NCBI RefSeq assembly: GCF_012489685.1
Contig: NC_080042.1
Span: 45,684,066-45,748,065, forward strand
Length of the DNA: 64,000 nucleotides
Direction of reading: 5' to 3'
DNA from: Lotus japonicus
Taxonomy: Eukaryota; Streptophyta; Magnoliopsida; Fabales; Fabaceae
Part shown: positions 45,385-58,300 of the stretch, piece by piece
Layout: the number at the start of each line of letters is the position of its first letter
Numbering within the stretch: position 1 is the stretch's first letter
Position numbers and translations under genes: made by a program
The notes under the pieces: generated by a model
The model's input: the letters and a program-made list of their open reading frames with translations, nothing else
The model's database searches: none
Told to the model about the DNA's origin: nothing

Positions 45385-45704
45385 TGGACTGGACGAGACC
45401 CCAGGGTCCCTCGCCCAGGAAACCCAGCCTTAGGCGCAGAACAAGCTTGGATCATGGGCCGCTCTCCCCAAGGCCCAACCGGCCCATTTAGACAGATTAA
45501 AGGCGCGAAGGCTCAACCCCAAATCTATAAATAGGGGACGGTTACCAATTGTAAGGGACTCTTAGCTCATTTGGCAATAACAACATTGAGATTCAGTTAT
45601 ATTTTCTCTCTCTAAACGGTTAGGAGCTCATCTCTCTAAGATTTCCGATCACACTCCACACACTCTAGGCACCATGCCTTGATTCTATGTTCTTGACCGG
45701 AACA
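45385..45704 (+). repeat. 3' LTR of the Tat-like element
   Basis: The LTR is 320 bp, partner of 24120-24439, followed by TSD atatc at 45705-45709. Its TATA box is ctataaatag at 45525-45534. Confidence 0.92.
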
Positions 45705-45709
45705 ATATC

Positions 45710-46310
45710 TAACTTCTAACGTGACGTTTTACTGAAAAATTCAATTTAATAATACTAACTTCTTTGCTTTCTACTGACAGTAAATTTTAATTTTTATTGT
45801 ATTAACTACATTAAAAGTTATGCAAAAAATTATTATTTTATGCAATTTTAATTTCTAATATTATATTGTTCCTCTTGCCGTTGATGTTTTATTTACTCCA
45901 CTGGAGGCTGTATTTTGTTATGGGTTTTTTCTATCCTTTTATATAATATATTTGGTTTTTCCAAAAAAAAAAAATTTATAGTTCTCCTGAGGAATATTTT
46001 ACTTTTACCGCCGTAGGATTTATAATTCTAAAAAAAATATTCTTGTGAATTTTTATCTAATTCAGATTAAATAATATTCATTGTAAATAATACAAATTTC
46101 ACACACATTCGAGTAAAATTAAACACAACATTTTTCAATAAACTCGTACATTCCACATCTAATATGTATTCACTTTCCGTAATTTCCAATTTAAAAAATG
46201 AATATTTCACGCATCTCTCTAATGTCTTACTGGTTCCTTACATTTAATATCTGTATCGACAAATAAAATACAAAACTTCAAGACTCTTGCCAAACATAAG
46301 TTTTGTTGTA
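45710..46310. repeat. Left copy of ~3.3 kb duplicated unit, piece 3
   Basis: Aligns with about 49170-49772, including the shared segment cttcaagactcttgccaaac at its end. AT-rich, no gene. The 120 bases to 46433 link the two unit copies and show no recognisable feature. Confidence 0.8.
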
Positions 46311-46433
46311 TGTTTATTTATTTCAAGAATTCACGTGTCTTACATGTTTTATTAAAAGGGGTAGTGTTACAATAATATTCCATATTCATTGGCATATTTA
46401 GCATTGATCAGAATTTTAATAATTATTCAACGA

Positions 46434-49400
46434 GGAAATTCTTGGTTAGCTTTGGTACATAAGACACTCCTGGTATAAATAGACTTGATGACATGTACAC
46501 TGAACAATATTTTTCAAACATTGCATTTCAATATAATGAAAACCAAATAAGAGATTTATGATTCATTCTACTAAAACATATCACATTAAACATTTTAAGG
46601 CGTTATAAAGGAAAAGTTCCTCCTATCAATGTGGCTTAACCAAATTACATATTGAATTTCTGACCCATTCAAGAACGTGAGAGGCAATATGTAAATGATT
46701 GATATGCCCAGAAATCATTCTAGTTTTCTGTGACTTTTATTTGAACCATTGTTTCTCTAAATTCAGATTCTTGTTTTTCATGCCATAACAATAAGTTATT
46801 TCCTGTTTCTAGGTAGGTTGAACTTTAAGCAGTCGAATGGGTGTGTCATTTTGAAGATACATGTGTTGTTCCTACAATATGTACTTGTTTCAAAAATAAT
46901 GGTGGAATGATTCCATATGATTTGACAAGAAACTTTCTCCGATGAATCCATATGATCTTCTACATGAGTGTGGCCCTTCTTGCAAGTTCTACTTATCTTG
47001 CAACAATCGTGTGAGCCAGTGTGGTATTAAATTCCAACTAGATATCTATAAGAAGAAAGGAAGGGTTGGGGTGTAAGAACCCGATCTTTCATTCTAGCTG
47101 GTAGCTTTGTGTGTTAGCTCATTGGGGAAGTTCATCCCGACGGAAAATCTAGATTAAGATAAGATGTACATCACTACATACTTGACATGGGTATTGTTTT
47201 TTGAAATGAAAATCTGACTTATGTATCCAATAATTGATATATGGGATACAAAAGAGGACGCCATAAAGGCCCAATGGATTTCATTCCCATAAACATACTC
47301 ATATCAAGTATATAGTGAGGTACACCTAGCCTTAATCTATATTTTCCATTGGGATGAACTTCCCCAATGAGCTCGCGCACAAAGCTTCCAGCTGGTATGA
47401 TAGATCGGATTCTAACACCTAACCCTTCCTTTCGTCTTACAGAAATCTAGTTTGAAATTAATGTCACACTGACTCACACGACTATTGCAAGATAAGTAGA
47501 ACTTGCTAGAAATGCCACACTCATGTATGAGATCATATGAATTCATCGGAGAAAGTTTATTGTTGGAGTTATACAACATTATTCCACCACTCTAAAAAAA
47601 TGAATACATTTGGAAAGATTAGCACTAGCATCTTAAATACCAAAGCTATTTGGCTACGTCGAGTTCAACGTCCCAGAAAATATAAATTTATAACTTGTTA
47701 GGTCTAGAAAATAAGCATGAGCTTTACAGAAACAAGAGTGTAAAAAATCTCAGGAACCTTTTAGGGAGCCAACCTGCAAAAAATAAAATTTTGTATGATA
47801 AGTATCTCATTTTATACTATTCGCATTTATCTAATCACGAAACAATGAGCAAACAATATTATCCATGTATGAATCTCATATTCAGGATTGGGTCTCTCAA
47901 AAAAGGGTTTTAAATTGGGGTTTCAAAATGCAAAAAAGATCGTATTGTAAAAGGTTTTAGTCTTGCAGGATCGCATTTCAGTTGCACTTTCTTCCACTGC
48001 AACCATCATTTATCAGCAAATCGCAACGCACTGGTCGAGACTGCAAATTGAAATTTGCTACAGATACATCTCTGTATAACTCATTAACTACTATTTGATA
48101 GATATAAAATTTAAAATTTTCATGTTGCCTGACGCTTCATGAATTATCAAAAAGTTAAGAAAAATAAATTTCCATTAGTTTGGATTAGAAGAGGAAGAGG
48201 GAGAAGGAATGTACCGAACAACAAGAAGAGCGTCATGTCTTCATTGAACTTTGTGAGGATAAGATCAAACAGGGCCTCACAAAATAAGGGTTTAAAGTAA
48301 AGAGATAAAAAAATGTCATTCTCTTGCTCCGAGAATGGGAGTGATCATTCATGGAGGGTCCAATGTGGTAAAAGGGGCAATCAATGACACGTTCGAGGGT
48401 ATTTTCTTTGTCCTGTGCATTGTGTAGGAAGGTATGAATGTAGTCGAAACAATATTTTGGCAAAAAGACCAGACTGGGTAGGAGCAGATGGGAGGAACGT
48501 ATGGGGCAGTGACTTCATTATTGAGTCCATTCGCATGGAGTGTAGTTTTGTGCCTCTTAGAGTTTGAGACAAGGTCTTGAGAATTCATGGATAATAGTAG
48601 ATGATTGGGTTGTGATTGTAATTTTTGAAGAATTCAATGTTACCCATAGGCCTTTTATACATCCATAGGTACAGATTTCACGATGCACCAAACAAGAAAC
48701 ATTAATTAGAGAAATTATAGAGAATTTTTAAAGTATGTAGTTTTAAAATTGATTTATTGCTTCTAATTTCAAAATCATCACCATGCATGAATCTGCAAAA
48801 TATTGAAACTCTACAATTAATATTCAAATTAATAAATATAATAACTACTTAGTTTACAAGGTAAATTTTCAAATGACCATTAATTAACGCATTGACTTTC
48901 ATAAAACTTAGTACTTAAGTTTCGAGGGAGTGAAAAAATTTCATAACCATTGTATAAATGATGTTTAAAATATTGACTGCGATACAAGTTTATTAGTATT
49001 TCAGTTAAAAAAAATCTGGCTATAGTTAATGATTTTAAATGCATATGAATTATTTAGGAAAACTAATATTTAATTAAATACTAAACTATTTATTTATTTA
49101 ATAGTAATAACTAATAGGAAAATAATTAACTTTCATATCAATAAATATAATAACTACATAAATTAATATCTAAATTCTAAGTGACTTTTTACTAACAAAT
49201 TCAATTTAATAATACTAACTTCTTTGCTTTCTACTGACTGTAAATTTTAATTTTTATTGTATTAACTACCTTAAAAGTTCTGTAAAAAATTATTATTTTA
49301 GCAATTTTAATTTCTAATAATATATTGTTCCTCTTGCTATTGATGTTTTCTGTTTTATTTACTCCACTGGAGGCTGTATTTTATTGTGGGTTTTTTCCAT

Positions 49401-49772
49401 CCTTTTATATAATATATTTTCTTTTTCCCAAATAGGAATATTTTAGGAATATTTTACTTTTATCGCAGTAGGATATATAGTTCTTAAAAGTAAATTCTTG
49501 TGAATTTTTATCTAATTCAGATTAAATAATATTCATTGTCAATAATACAAAATTTACACACATTCTATTAAAATTAAACTCAACATTTTTCAATAAACTC
49601 GTTCATTCTACATCTAATATGTATTCACTTTCCGTAATTTCCAATTTAAAAAATGAATATTTCCTGCATCTCTCTAATGTCTTACTGGTTCCTTACATTT
49701 AACATATGTATCGACAAATAAAATAGGAAACTTCAAGACTCTTGCCAAACATAAGTTTTGTTGTATGTTTAT
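46434..49772. repeat. Right copy of ~3.3 kb duplicated unit, uninterrupted
   Basis: Contiguous counterpart of 1-246 + 21632-24119 + 45710-46310. Because it lacks both insertion clusters it supplies the empty sites for the two large transposon insertions, which therefore post-date the duplication or hit only one copy. Non-coding as far as I can see. On the minus strand a TATA-like tgtataaaaggc lies near 48650. Confidence 0.85.
46764..47740. repeat. ~1 kb imperfect foldback, copy 2
   Basis: Same inverted-repeat structure as 21704-22683, including the inner gtatcc...ggatac hairpin. The copies differ by scattered substitutions, yet the arms remain pairable in both. Confidence 0.85.
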
Positions 49773-49904
49773 TGGGTGGGACCTCTTTGGAGGCTGGGGT
49801 TCTCGTCAAGCCCATGAACCATACCTCCGTTTTAATTTTTTTGGTGGCTGAGTTTTTTAGTGTTCTTGATTTGGGGATAAATTCAAATTGGCTAGGTTTG
49901 GGTT

Positions 49905-50332
49905 CAATTCGGTGGGGTGTGTTCTAAATGAAGAATTGAAGATGAGATTATTGCTTTTTGCTTCATGAAGATATTTTTCTCTAGATGAAGATGAAGATGA
50001 AGATATTGATATTTAACTTCAATACATTTTTAAATACTCATTTTAAGTAAATAATGTTTTTCATTGTTCATTATCCATGTCTAAGTCGTTGGCATCAATA
50101 ATTGATGGTACCATGCTGCAATTCGGTGGGGTGTGTTCTAAATGAAGAATTGAAGATGAGATTATTGCTTTTTGCTTCATGAAGATATTTTTCTCTAGAT
50201 GAAGATGAAGATGAAGATATTGATATTTAACTTCAATACATTTTTAAATACTCATTTTAAGTAAATAATGTTTTTCATTGTTCATTATCCATGTCTAAGT
50301 CGTTGGCATCAATAATTGATGGTACCATGCTG
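49905..50332 (+). repeat. Perfect tandem duplication, 2 x 214 bp
   Basis: Units 49905-50118 and 50119-50332 appear identical. Each begins caattcggtggggtg and ends with ggtaccatgctg, and contains a short gatgaa microrepeat. Identity suggests a very recent event or a local assembly duplication. Confidence 0.95.
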
Positions 50333-51067
50333 CAACAAGATTCAGCGGACAAAAGCTGACCTTCAGTGAGGAATAAAATCATTTTTTTTTTGAGTCAAAT
50401 AAAATCAAAAATTTCAAAGACCAAAATGCAAATTTACTCTGCCGACGTTATAGTTAGAGGAACCAAAACCATAAAACCCGATGTTATCTGGTTTGAGTAG
50501 AATTGCATTTTGTTAAGTATAAATTTGAATATTCCACTGTATTTATAATTTTAGAACATCTATAAATTTTCAACTTCCAAACATGAGCATCATAGAAATA
50601 TTTATAGTAATGTTTGGGTTCCAGCTTTACTTGCTAGAGTATAAATGACAGTTTTTGCTAATGGATGGAGAAATTCCAAAGTGTCTGCAGACTAGGGTAG
50701 TGCACTATTCTTGCTTCAAAATATTTGACGTCAGGCTATATCTAAAACACAAATCATAGGTGCTGTACATATCTACACAAATCTAAGAACTATACATTTC
50801 AACATTATTATTTTCTTTCATAGTAGGTTGATTTACATATACACGACATCAAAAATGAATGAAGAGAAGCAATCAAGGCTTTCCTTAGCTAAGATAGTGA
50901 GCAAAGCTATTACAAACTAGAGCAGGACAGCAGGGTCATAGTTTGATGTAACTGAAACCTCTCAGCTTGTTGTCATTCCAACCCATCTCACCTTTTGCAA
51001 AATAATGAAAACCTGACCGCACCCAATATTCCAATAGATGAACAAACATCCCATTCTGCCAACCCAT
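50333..51067. other. 3' flank and probable 3' UTR of the RVE-like gene
   Basis: No ORF supported. The part next to the stop codon at 51068 should be the 3' UTR of the minus-strand gene; its extent and poly(A) site cannot be fixed by eye. Confidence 0.5.
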
Positions 51068-52257
51068 CTATGTAGCGCTTCTCAACTTCTCATCATGTAT
51101 GGGTCTTTCTGCATTGATATAGTTATTGGGCTCCACTTCAGCCTCATATGATGAAAGCAGCTTTCTCTGCATGAAATTTGCAGCATGCACACATCAGTAA
51201 AGAGGCTCACCAACATATATAGAATTTCTTTATCATTGCTTTCCTTCATTTAACATTCGATTGGATGTCTTTTCAGCCAATCAATTCCACAAGTCATGCT
51301 AATGAGTAGTGATAAGATTATCAAACTGGAAAATGAGTATACTCTCTAAACATGCACTTTGCGAATGTGTTTGGTTTAAGCAGCAACGATAACCAAATAA
51401 TGCATCCAGTATACCAAAGAAGTGTTTAATTAAAGATTAAAAGATCATAGGCTCTGGTTGTTTGTACTGAATGTTTCCTCAAGATAATCAATACTATTTG
51501 AATTCCTTTCTTTGTTGGCTTCTATAAAGCACTGTATTGGTATCAATGATGGGAGAAGCAGACACTGGATATCAGTGTTATTAATGGCGGAGAGCCAAAA
51601 ACCCGCCATATTTGACAAATAATGATGGCGGATGGTGGACTATAGCGGATTATGGCAGGATATCGGTCACGGCGGAAAGCCAAAAACCCTCCATGAGAAT
51701 TCGCCAAGGCGGCCCCTTGGCAGATATTTGATAACACTGGATTAAATAAAACCTGGCTTTGAAAATAAGGCAGTTGATGCCCTTTATAGGAAGATTCAGT
51801 TTCAGACTCATCCAGAGTTCATTTCTAGGAATTGAATGACTTGGAAGAAGTGATTCAAGCTGATGACAAGTTGAGCGAGATTGTGCAGAACCTTTCAAGT
51901 GATAACAAGGACATCAAGGCTTCAAACTAACTAAAGAGAGACTACGGCCGAATGGAGAGATTATAGAGGAAGTACTGGCTGTAAGGCATAATTCACAAGG
52001 AATGGAGGTTTTGGGCAAATGGAAACATTTTCCTTCTTGTGAAAATTCTTGGGAGACTTTAACTAAATTTCAGGAGCATTTCCCAGGTTTCCACTTCGGG
52101 GACAAGGTTTGTCTTGAAGAGGGAAGAGTTGATGTGACCCAGGGAATCAAGAGTACTAAGGTATACGTGAGGAGCTATGAAGCACGGACTCGGACACGGA
52201 CACGGACACGGACACAGGCGGGAACGCCTACACGGCAAAACTCCAAAAAATAGGATA

Positions 52258-52305
<48 letters not shown>

Positions 52306-55300
52306 AAAAGAAACATGATAATATGTTCACAAAATTAAGAGAAAATTGTACTATAATATGTTGATCAATTCAATACAATAACATACATAATTAAGTCAGT
52401 AACAATGCAGCTTAATAAAAGCAAAAGAAGCTTGAAAATTGTACTATTTATCAATATCAGACTGCATTTTACCAAAGATTAGGAGAATTAGAACTAAAAC
52501 ATCATTCAACCACTAGTTTGACTGCATGGTAATCAAAAATTTCAGAAAGTCTTACATATTTATGGTAGTGTATATGTATATATAATATAATCGATCAGGA
52601 GAAACCTTAAGAAACTAATTTAGGATTGTATATCTGTATATTTGGGATTGAATCATTGTAATTAACACTATTGATACCGAATCAGATTGATCTTAGAATT
52701 CTGAAGTACAATGATGTGCAGTAAAATGGGATTGAATAAATGAATGGCACTTAAGGGGTGCAAACCCTGTTACAAACAGGAAAAACAAAGAACCAAGAAA
52801 AGCAAGGGAAGAAAGCATTCACAGCGTCATGTTTGTGCATTATGAGCCACAGATTCTGTTTTAATTACGTTTGTTTGATGTTTAATTAGATAAGGTTGTT
52901 TTATTTTTTTTAAGTCAGAAAATAATAATAAAATAGTACAAGTGTCCCTTATGTGTGTCCAGCCACAAAGGTGTGTCGGCTCAATATACAAGCCGTGTCC
53001 ACGCCGTGTCCAAGCCGGGTCCGAGCCAAGAAATAATATTTTTTTATTCAGACACGCCCCAGACGTGTCCGACACGTGACACGTGTCGGTGGCGTGTCCG
53101 TGTCGTCCGCGTGTCGGACACGCGGACACGCCTCTGTTTTGAAGTGTCCGTGCTTCCTAGGTGAGGAGGAAGAAGAGGGGCAATGCACACGATCATGACC
53201 AGCAGACAGAAATATCAAGAAAGGACTCAATTTCGTAACTAACTGACTAGTTGGTAGTACGGTGAAAGAAGGCACATGCATGATTCTATTGCATGGGGAG
53301 GGTATAAGCTATGTTGTCAATCCCAGATCTCAGCGCGTAGCGGTCGGCCCCAAAAATGGGATAGCGGATAGAGGTATTGCAACTTTTGTCCATATTTTGT
53401 ATAATTTATACCATATATATATGCTAAATCAATGGTAAATATTACTCGAAATGCATAACATATTCATACTTGCATAGTAGCAAACTAGCAATAAAAGTCA
53501 AAGGTCTTGAGAGAGCAAGGCCGAAAGGGCACGGGAAGTGAAGGAAGCAAGGAGAGGGTCGAATTCTTCCTCCCATCTAGGAATTTTTGTTGTGAAAACC
53601 CAGAAATGCTCCTAAAAAGACCCTCGTGTTTAAAATTGGAGGACCTTTTTTAAAATGTCAGACCCTTCCTTGTCCCGCTGGGATCGCGTGAGAAATGGGT
53701 CGGGATCCTCGCCGGGACGGCCGGGACAATGAAGTGGATTGGGACGGTGGTTATCATCCTAGTACTTGGCCGAGATGGGATGGCACAGTGGAATCTCGCG
53801 GGATCACGCAGGGATTGACAACCTAGGATATAAGTGTGACTGATGAGGTAGGAAGGAATTAATTTGGACATGGGCGAGGCTGGCTAGGATATGCCTAGGG
53901 AAATTTTCATTCTCCTCTTTCTATTGTATGGTTTCATGCCGGCACTTGATATCAGTCCATTCATGCCTATTTCCAGTTAATATGAAACATTCCCCCTCAG
54001 TATTTATTATCACTTCTCTAGTACCTACCAATTTCAACTGATGAGATGACTAGACTCTAGAGGATAGGATGTCTTGCAATACACTCCCGGAAATCATACT
54101 AGAGGATAGGATGTCTTGCAATAGCACTCCCGAAAATCATATTCTAATGATATCAGCAGTAAAAACAGAACAAAAAAGATAACATTTTACCATCATGGAC
54201 TCTCAGGTTGCTTGTACAGGGTCTAGTGGAGGCATATACGCATCATGAAATACTTAACATTTACATCAATCTAAAGATCAGTGGAATGAATACTTACATG
54301 ATCCTCAAAATCTGGACTAGTCAAATTGATCGACAAGTTTCTCATCAGCAGTAGCACCTAAATAGAGCCAAGGCCATACATTTGTAAGGAATACTTATCA
54401 AGTATAATTTCATTTACACAATTGTACATGGACAAGTCAATAATAAATCAGGTCCAATATCTCAACTAAAGAAGTAGCAGTTAATTGCCTGAAACATATT
54501 GTAAAACAATTTGCCAAAATGTAATTAGAACATAGTTCAATCTCACTGAATAGACAAATATTAAACTCTAAGAACACACATATACATACCGTCTCAACAT
54601 CTATCCGGTCCATCTGTTTTAGTCTCTGCACATGCTCAGTTGCATCTGGGTCAAATACACTGCCAATGAAGCCATATACCTGAGAAAAATCTGGAAGAAC
54701 TGCATTAAAAAAAATTTGTTAATGCAAATTAAAATATCAAGACAATATTAAATATAGAATGATTAGTAATATCATAAAGAGGAAACATGCATGAACAGAA
54801 AAAGTTTCATCTGGAATCCGGGAAGTCTATATGGGGGTATCTGAAGAAAACTCATCAGACAGCTTCCAAGACATGATAAATATTAGATGAAATTCATGAA
54901 ACAATTAAAAAAAATACCATAGACTATTCAGTAAGTAAATAAATATCAAAATTACAATATGTTCCAGGTGTTGAAGTGCATCAAATCTAATGATTTAAGT
55001 TACCATTGAGAAAATCTCAAACATTAGATTTTCAGCATTATATGTGGAGTACAGTGAATCTAATAAAATATTACACTTTATATTTTTTCAGACTTGAAGT
55101 TTAAATCACCACACAAGGTAAGACAATGATTACCAAGAACCATCTCCAAGATGTTGATTAAAAATTAAGCTACTAACAACCCCAAATAGTGTAGTTTATG
55201 GATATGAAACTCGTGTACACGCTGAAATATACATTATATGAATCTGCTAGCTGACATTGAGTTTATAACAACGCACATACACGTAACAGTCAATGAAAAT

Positions 55301-58300
55301 CAATTTGCAATTACAAATGAAAATCACTAAAGCCTTGCCTCTCAAAGGATGGCTATTATTCCCTTGACCATTAGATTCACCAACTGGTCGAACTTTAGGA
55401 GTGCTTTCAGAGCTACTGCAAGAATTATTCACTTTCGGCACTGGAAAAGACATAATATTCATAACACAGGAAAATAATTAGTTTTTGTGTTGCCAAAAAT
55501 ATATTGAACAAATGATGTCAATTATTCTCATGAACAAAAGTTCAGGAAAATAAATAAATAAATAAGTAAATAAATAAATTAAGATACAGAACAATGCAGC
55601 CTTCAATACCATGCAATAAATTGGTTGTTTGCAAGGTGTGGTTTGACCAGGACGACACAGCAGTGTTTATAGTAGGAGTTTTAAGCATTGGTAAGGAATC
55701 ATGCTTAATATATCCAGGTTCAAGCAAAGCAGATGAAGATTGAATAGATCCTGATACTTGTGAGAGTACAGGAGCTGTCAAATATCAAATACAAATCATT
55801 AGAAAGAATTGCAGTGAAAATTTGTCGCTGAGAATAAAAATATATGGTGAAAGATTATGACCACTTTTTGTAGCTTTTTGAGGATATGGATGGGCAGCTT
55901 TTCTTTTCGGCCTCGGTGGAGGAAGATGTTCACTTGTCCCACTCTTCTGAACCTTTAGAAAGTATTTCTGTGCATGACTACGTATCTACATAGTAAGAAG
56001 AAATGGTCATATTAGAAATTAAGGCATGCATATTGCATTGACACTTAAAAACATAAAACAATACAAGCTCTGAAAACTAAAAACATTCATATACATGCAG
56101 ACCTTTCAAGCAAGCTCAGCTGCAGATACTCTACAATGAACAGCATAAAATATTTTCTTACGTATTCCTGAGAGGTATACAACGAATAAGCTCCCTGTTA
56201 ATTAACATATGCTGCTTTTTGTATTTACGTTTTCTGCTTCTTGTCAGATGTAGAAAATAAAAATGTTCCCAACCCTGTTTAGCTGATGCTGATTGGGCTA
56301 CTATTATGGATGATCATAGATCTACTTCAGTGTCTTGCTCATTTCTTGTACCTAATCTCATCTCTAAGTAGTCCTGCAAACAATCTGTGGTTGCTATGTA
56401 GTACTAAGGCCAAATATCAAAGTTTAGCTCAATTATCTGCTGATATTATTTGGTTGCAGTCACTACTACAACAAATAAAGTTTGCACTGCTGTTCCTTCT
56501 ATGTATGTATTGTGATAATCTTATCGCACAACCCTGTTTTGCAGGCAAGCACAAAACATATGAAATTGGACTTGTTGTTTGTCAAGGAAATGGTCACTAA
56601 TAAGAAGCTCCATCAGCATTTGCCTGCGGATCTTCAAATAGCTTATCCCTTTGACAAAACCTCCTCCATCAGGTAGGTTTGTGTGATGCCTCTCTACACA
56701 CCCCAGTTGTGCTTAAGCGGAGGATTGAAGTAAAAGTACCATGCACAGCTGGGTACATAGGATCACACTCTTAAAAGTTATTTATCCGTTGTAAGAACTG
56801 TTTGCTAGTCAGTTAAAGTTGGTTTCTGTTCACAGCTCATCAATGAGCTTATCTACTGATACTCGATGTAATCTATTTCATTCAAGGAATACAAACAGTC
56901 TTCCCACAAGCTTAAGTTTTCTTAGCTAAATGTAAAAACAACATAGCCAACGAACCACATTCTGACATCATGGATTTTCTCTCGCCAATTATTTTTTAAC
57001 TTCATGAAACATGGCATATCATGATAGAAACCTCATTTTTATTGATAGTAAACCCTAATTCCCAATTGGAAACTAGGGTAAAGATACAAGAGAAAGGGAT
57101 ACCAAACACCCTCTCTAACCCTAGAAAGAGAACCACTTCTCTCTCTAAACCCAATTCCTAACTGAATACAAAGATACCCCTAATGTTCACTAACCTCTCT
57201 TATTTATAGGCAACATGCCTTATAACTGTCTAACTAACTTCCTAACAACTAACAATTCCTAACTAACCCTGCATTCCTATCAATACGCCCCCCCTGAAAA
57301 TTCACCTTGTCCTCAAGGTGAAGACAAATGACAAGCTACATCATGGAACAACTATCTCAAGAATCCAAATGGGACAAGCACAACTTCCACCTGGATCCCA
57401 TTGCAGAAAGCAAATATTCCCAGCCACATAAGAATTGGATAACATCTTCATAGGCCAACTCAAATAACTGTTGCCAAGGTTCCCATTCTGGAAAAACAAT
57501 GTGTAGAAGACCAAGCGGTTGCCAAATGGTTGAAGGAGCAAGGTAGCAGAACCTTCAAAAACTAGCCTCCCCAAACTATATAACTCAGCACTTTGAGAAC
57601 CCAAGCTGTAAAAACCAGCAGCTAACTCAGCTGAATCCAAGCCCATTTCATACACAGCTCTAATTTCCACCTCTCGAGCCCACCTTCTAACCTGGGCATG
57701 ACCCATCTTTAGCATAGCATCACCCTTGTTGAATATCTATTAAGATTTAGTTTATTATTAGTCTTATCTCATAGAGATATTGTTAAGATTTGTTTATCTA
57801 TTTTAGATTAGTATCTATTTAAATAGAGATGATATCTATTTAATTAGAGATAGGTTTAGATAGATTTAGTTTGTTTTTATCTCTTTGTTAGTCTATATAT
57901 ATTGTAGTCTATAGTCAAGTATTAATCAATGAAATACAAGTAATATTTTATCAAATTCAAGTTGGTATCAGAGCTAGTTTTGATCCCTCCGCTGTGAGGG
58001 GGCTCCTCCCCCGTGAGCCCCCTCATGGTGACTTTCCAGTTTCCAAATCTCTTTGGATTTATTTTTCTTACTTTGCTTCCGCTTGTTATTTCTAGCCGTT
58101 TTCTTACGGCCTCGTTTCTTTCTGATTATGGCTCCCTTTCTCTTGGAGCCCTAGTAAAGTTCAACCACTATCAAATCAACGGTCGGTTCGCTGTGCCGCC
58201 TTCCCAGCCATCGTTCGTGATGCCGCTTCCACAGAAAGGTTCGCCATGCTCTCTTGATTCTGTTCCAGCGGTCGGTTTCTCCATATCTGCCCTTCTTGCG

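Larger units (their letters stand above)
24120..45704 (+). mobile_element. Decayed Ty3/Gypsy Tat/Retand-like element with two nested insertions
   Basis: Paired 320-bp LTRs lie at 24120-24439 and 45385-45704, with TSD atatc at 24115-24119 and 45705-45709. The paralogue near 49160 shows the empty site. Coding remnants on the plus strand run gag end, protease, reverse transcriptase, integrase, with frameshifts, stops and deletions. A minus-strand gene lies between pol and the 3' LTR, as in the Tat lineage. Nested inside are a solo LTR (26335-29828) and a Sirevirus (30192-40998). Without them the element is about 7.3 kb, short for this lineage because most of gag and RNase H are missing. Confidence 0.9.

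Noticed and set aside
48349..48588. Minus-strand 79-codon ORF behind a TATA-like box in the duplicated unit
   Set aside because: In the left copy the start codon is lost (cataaattcc at the matching place near 23535) and the frame differs, so coding is not supported. The TATA-like box is kept only as context for the foldback.
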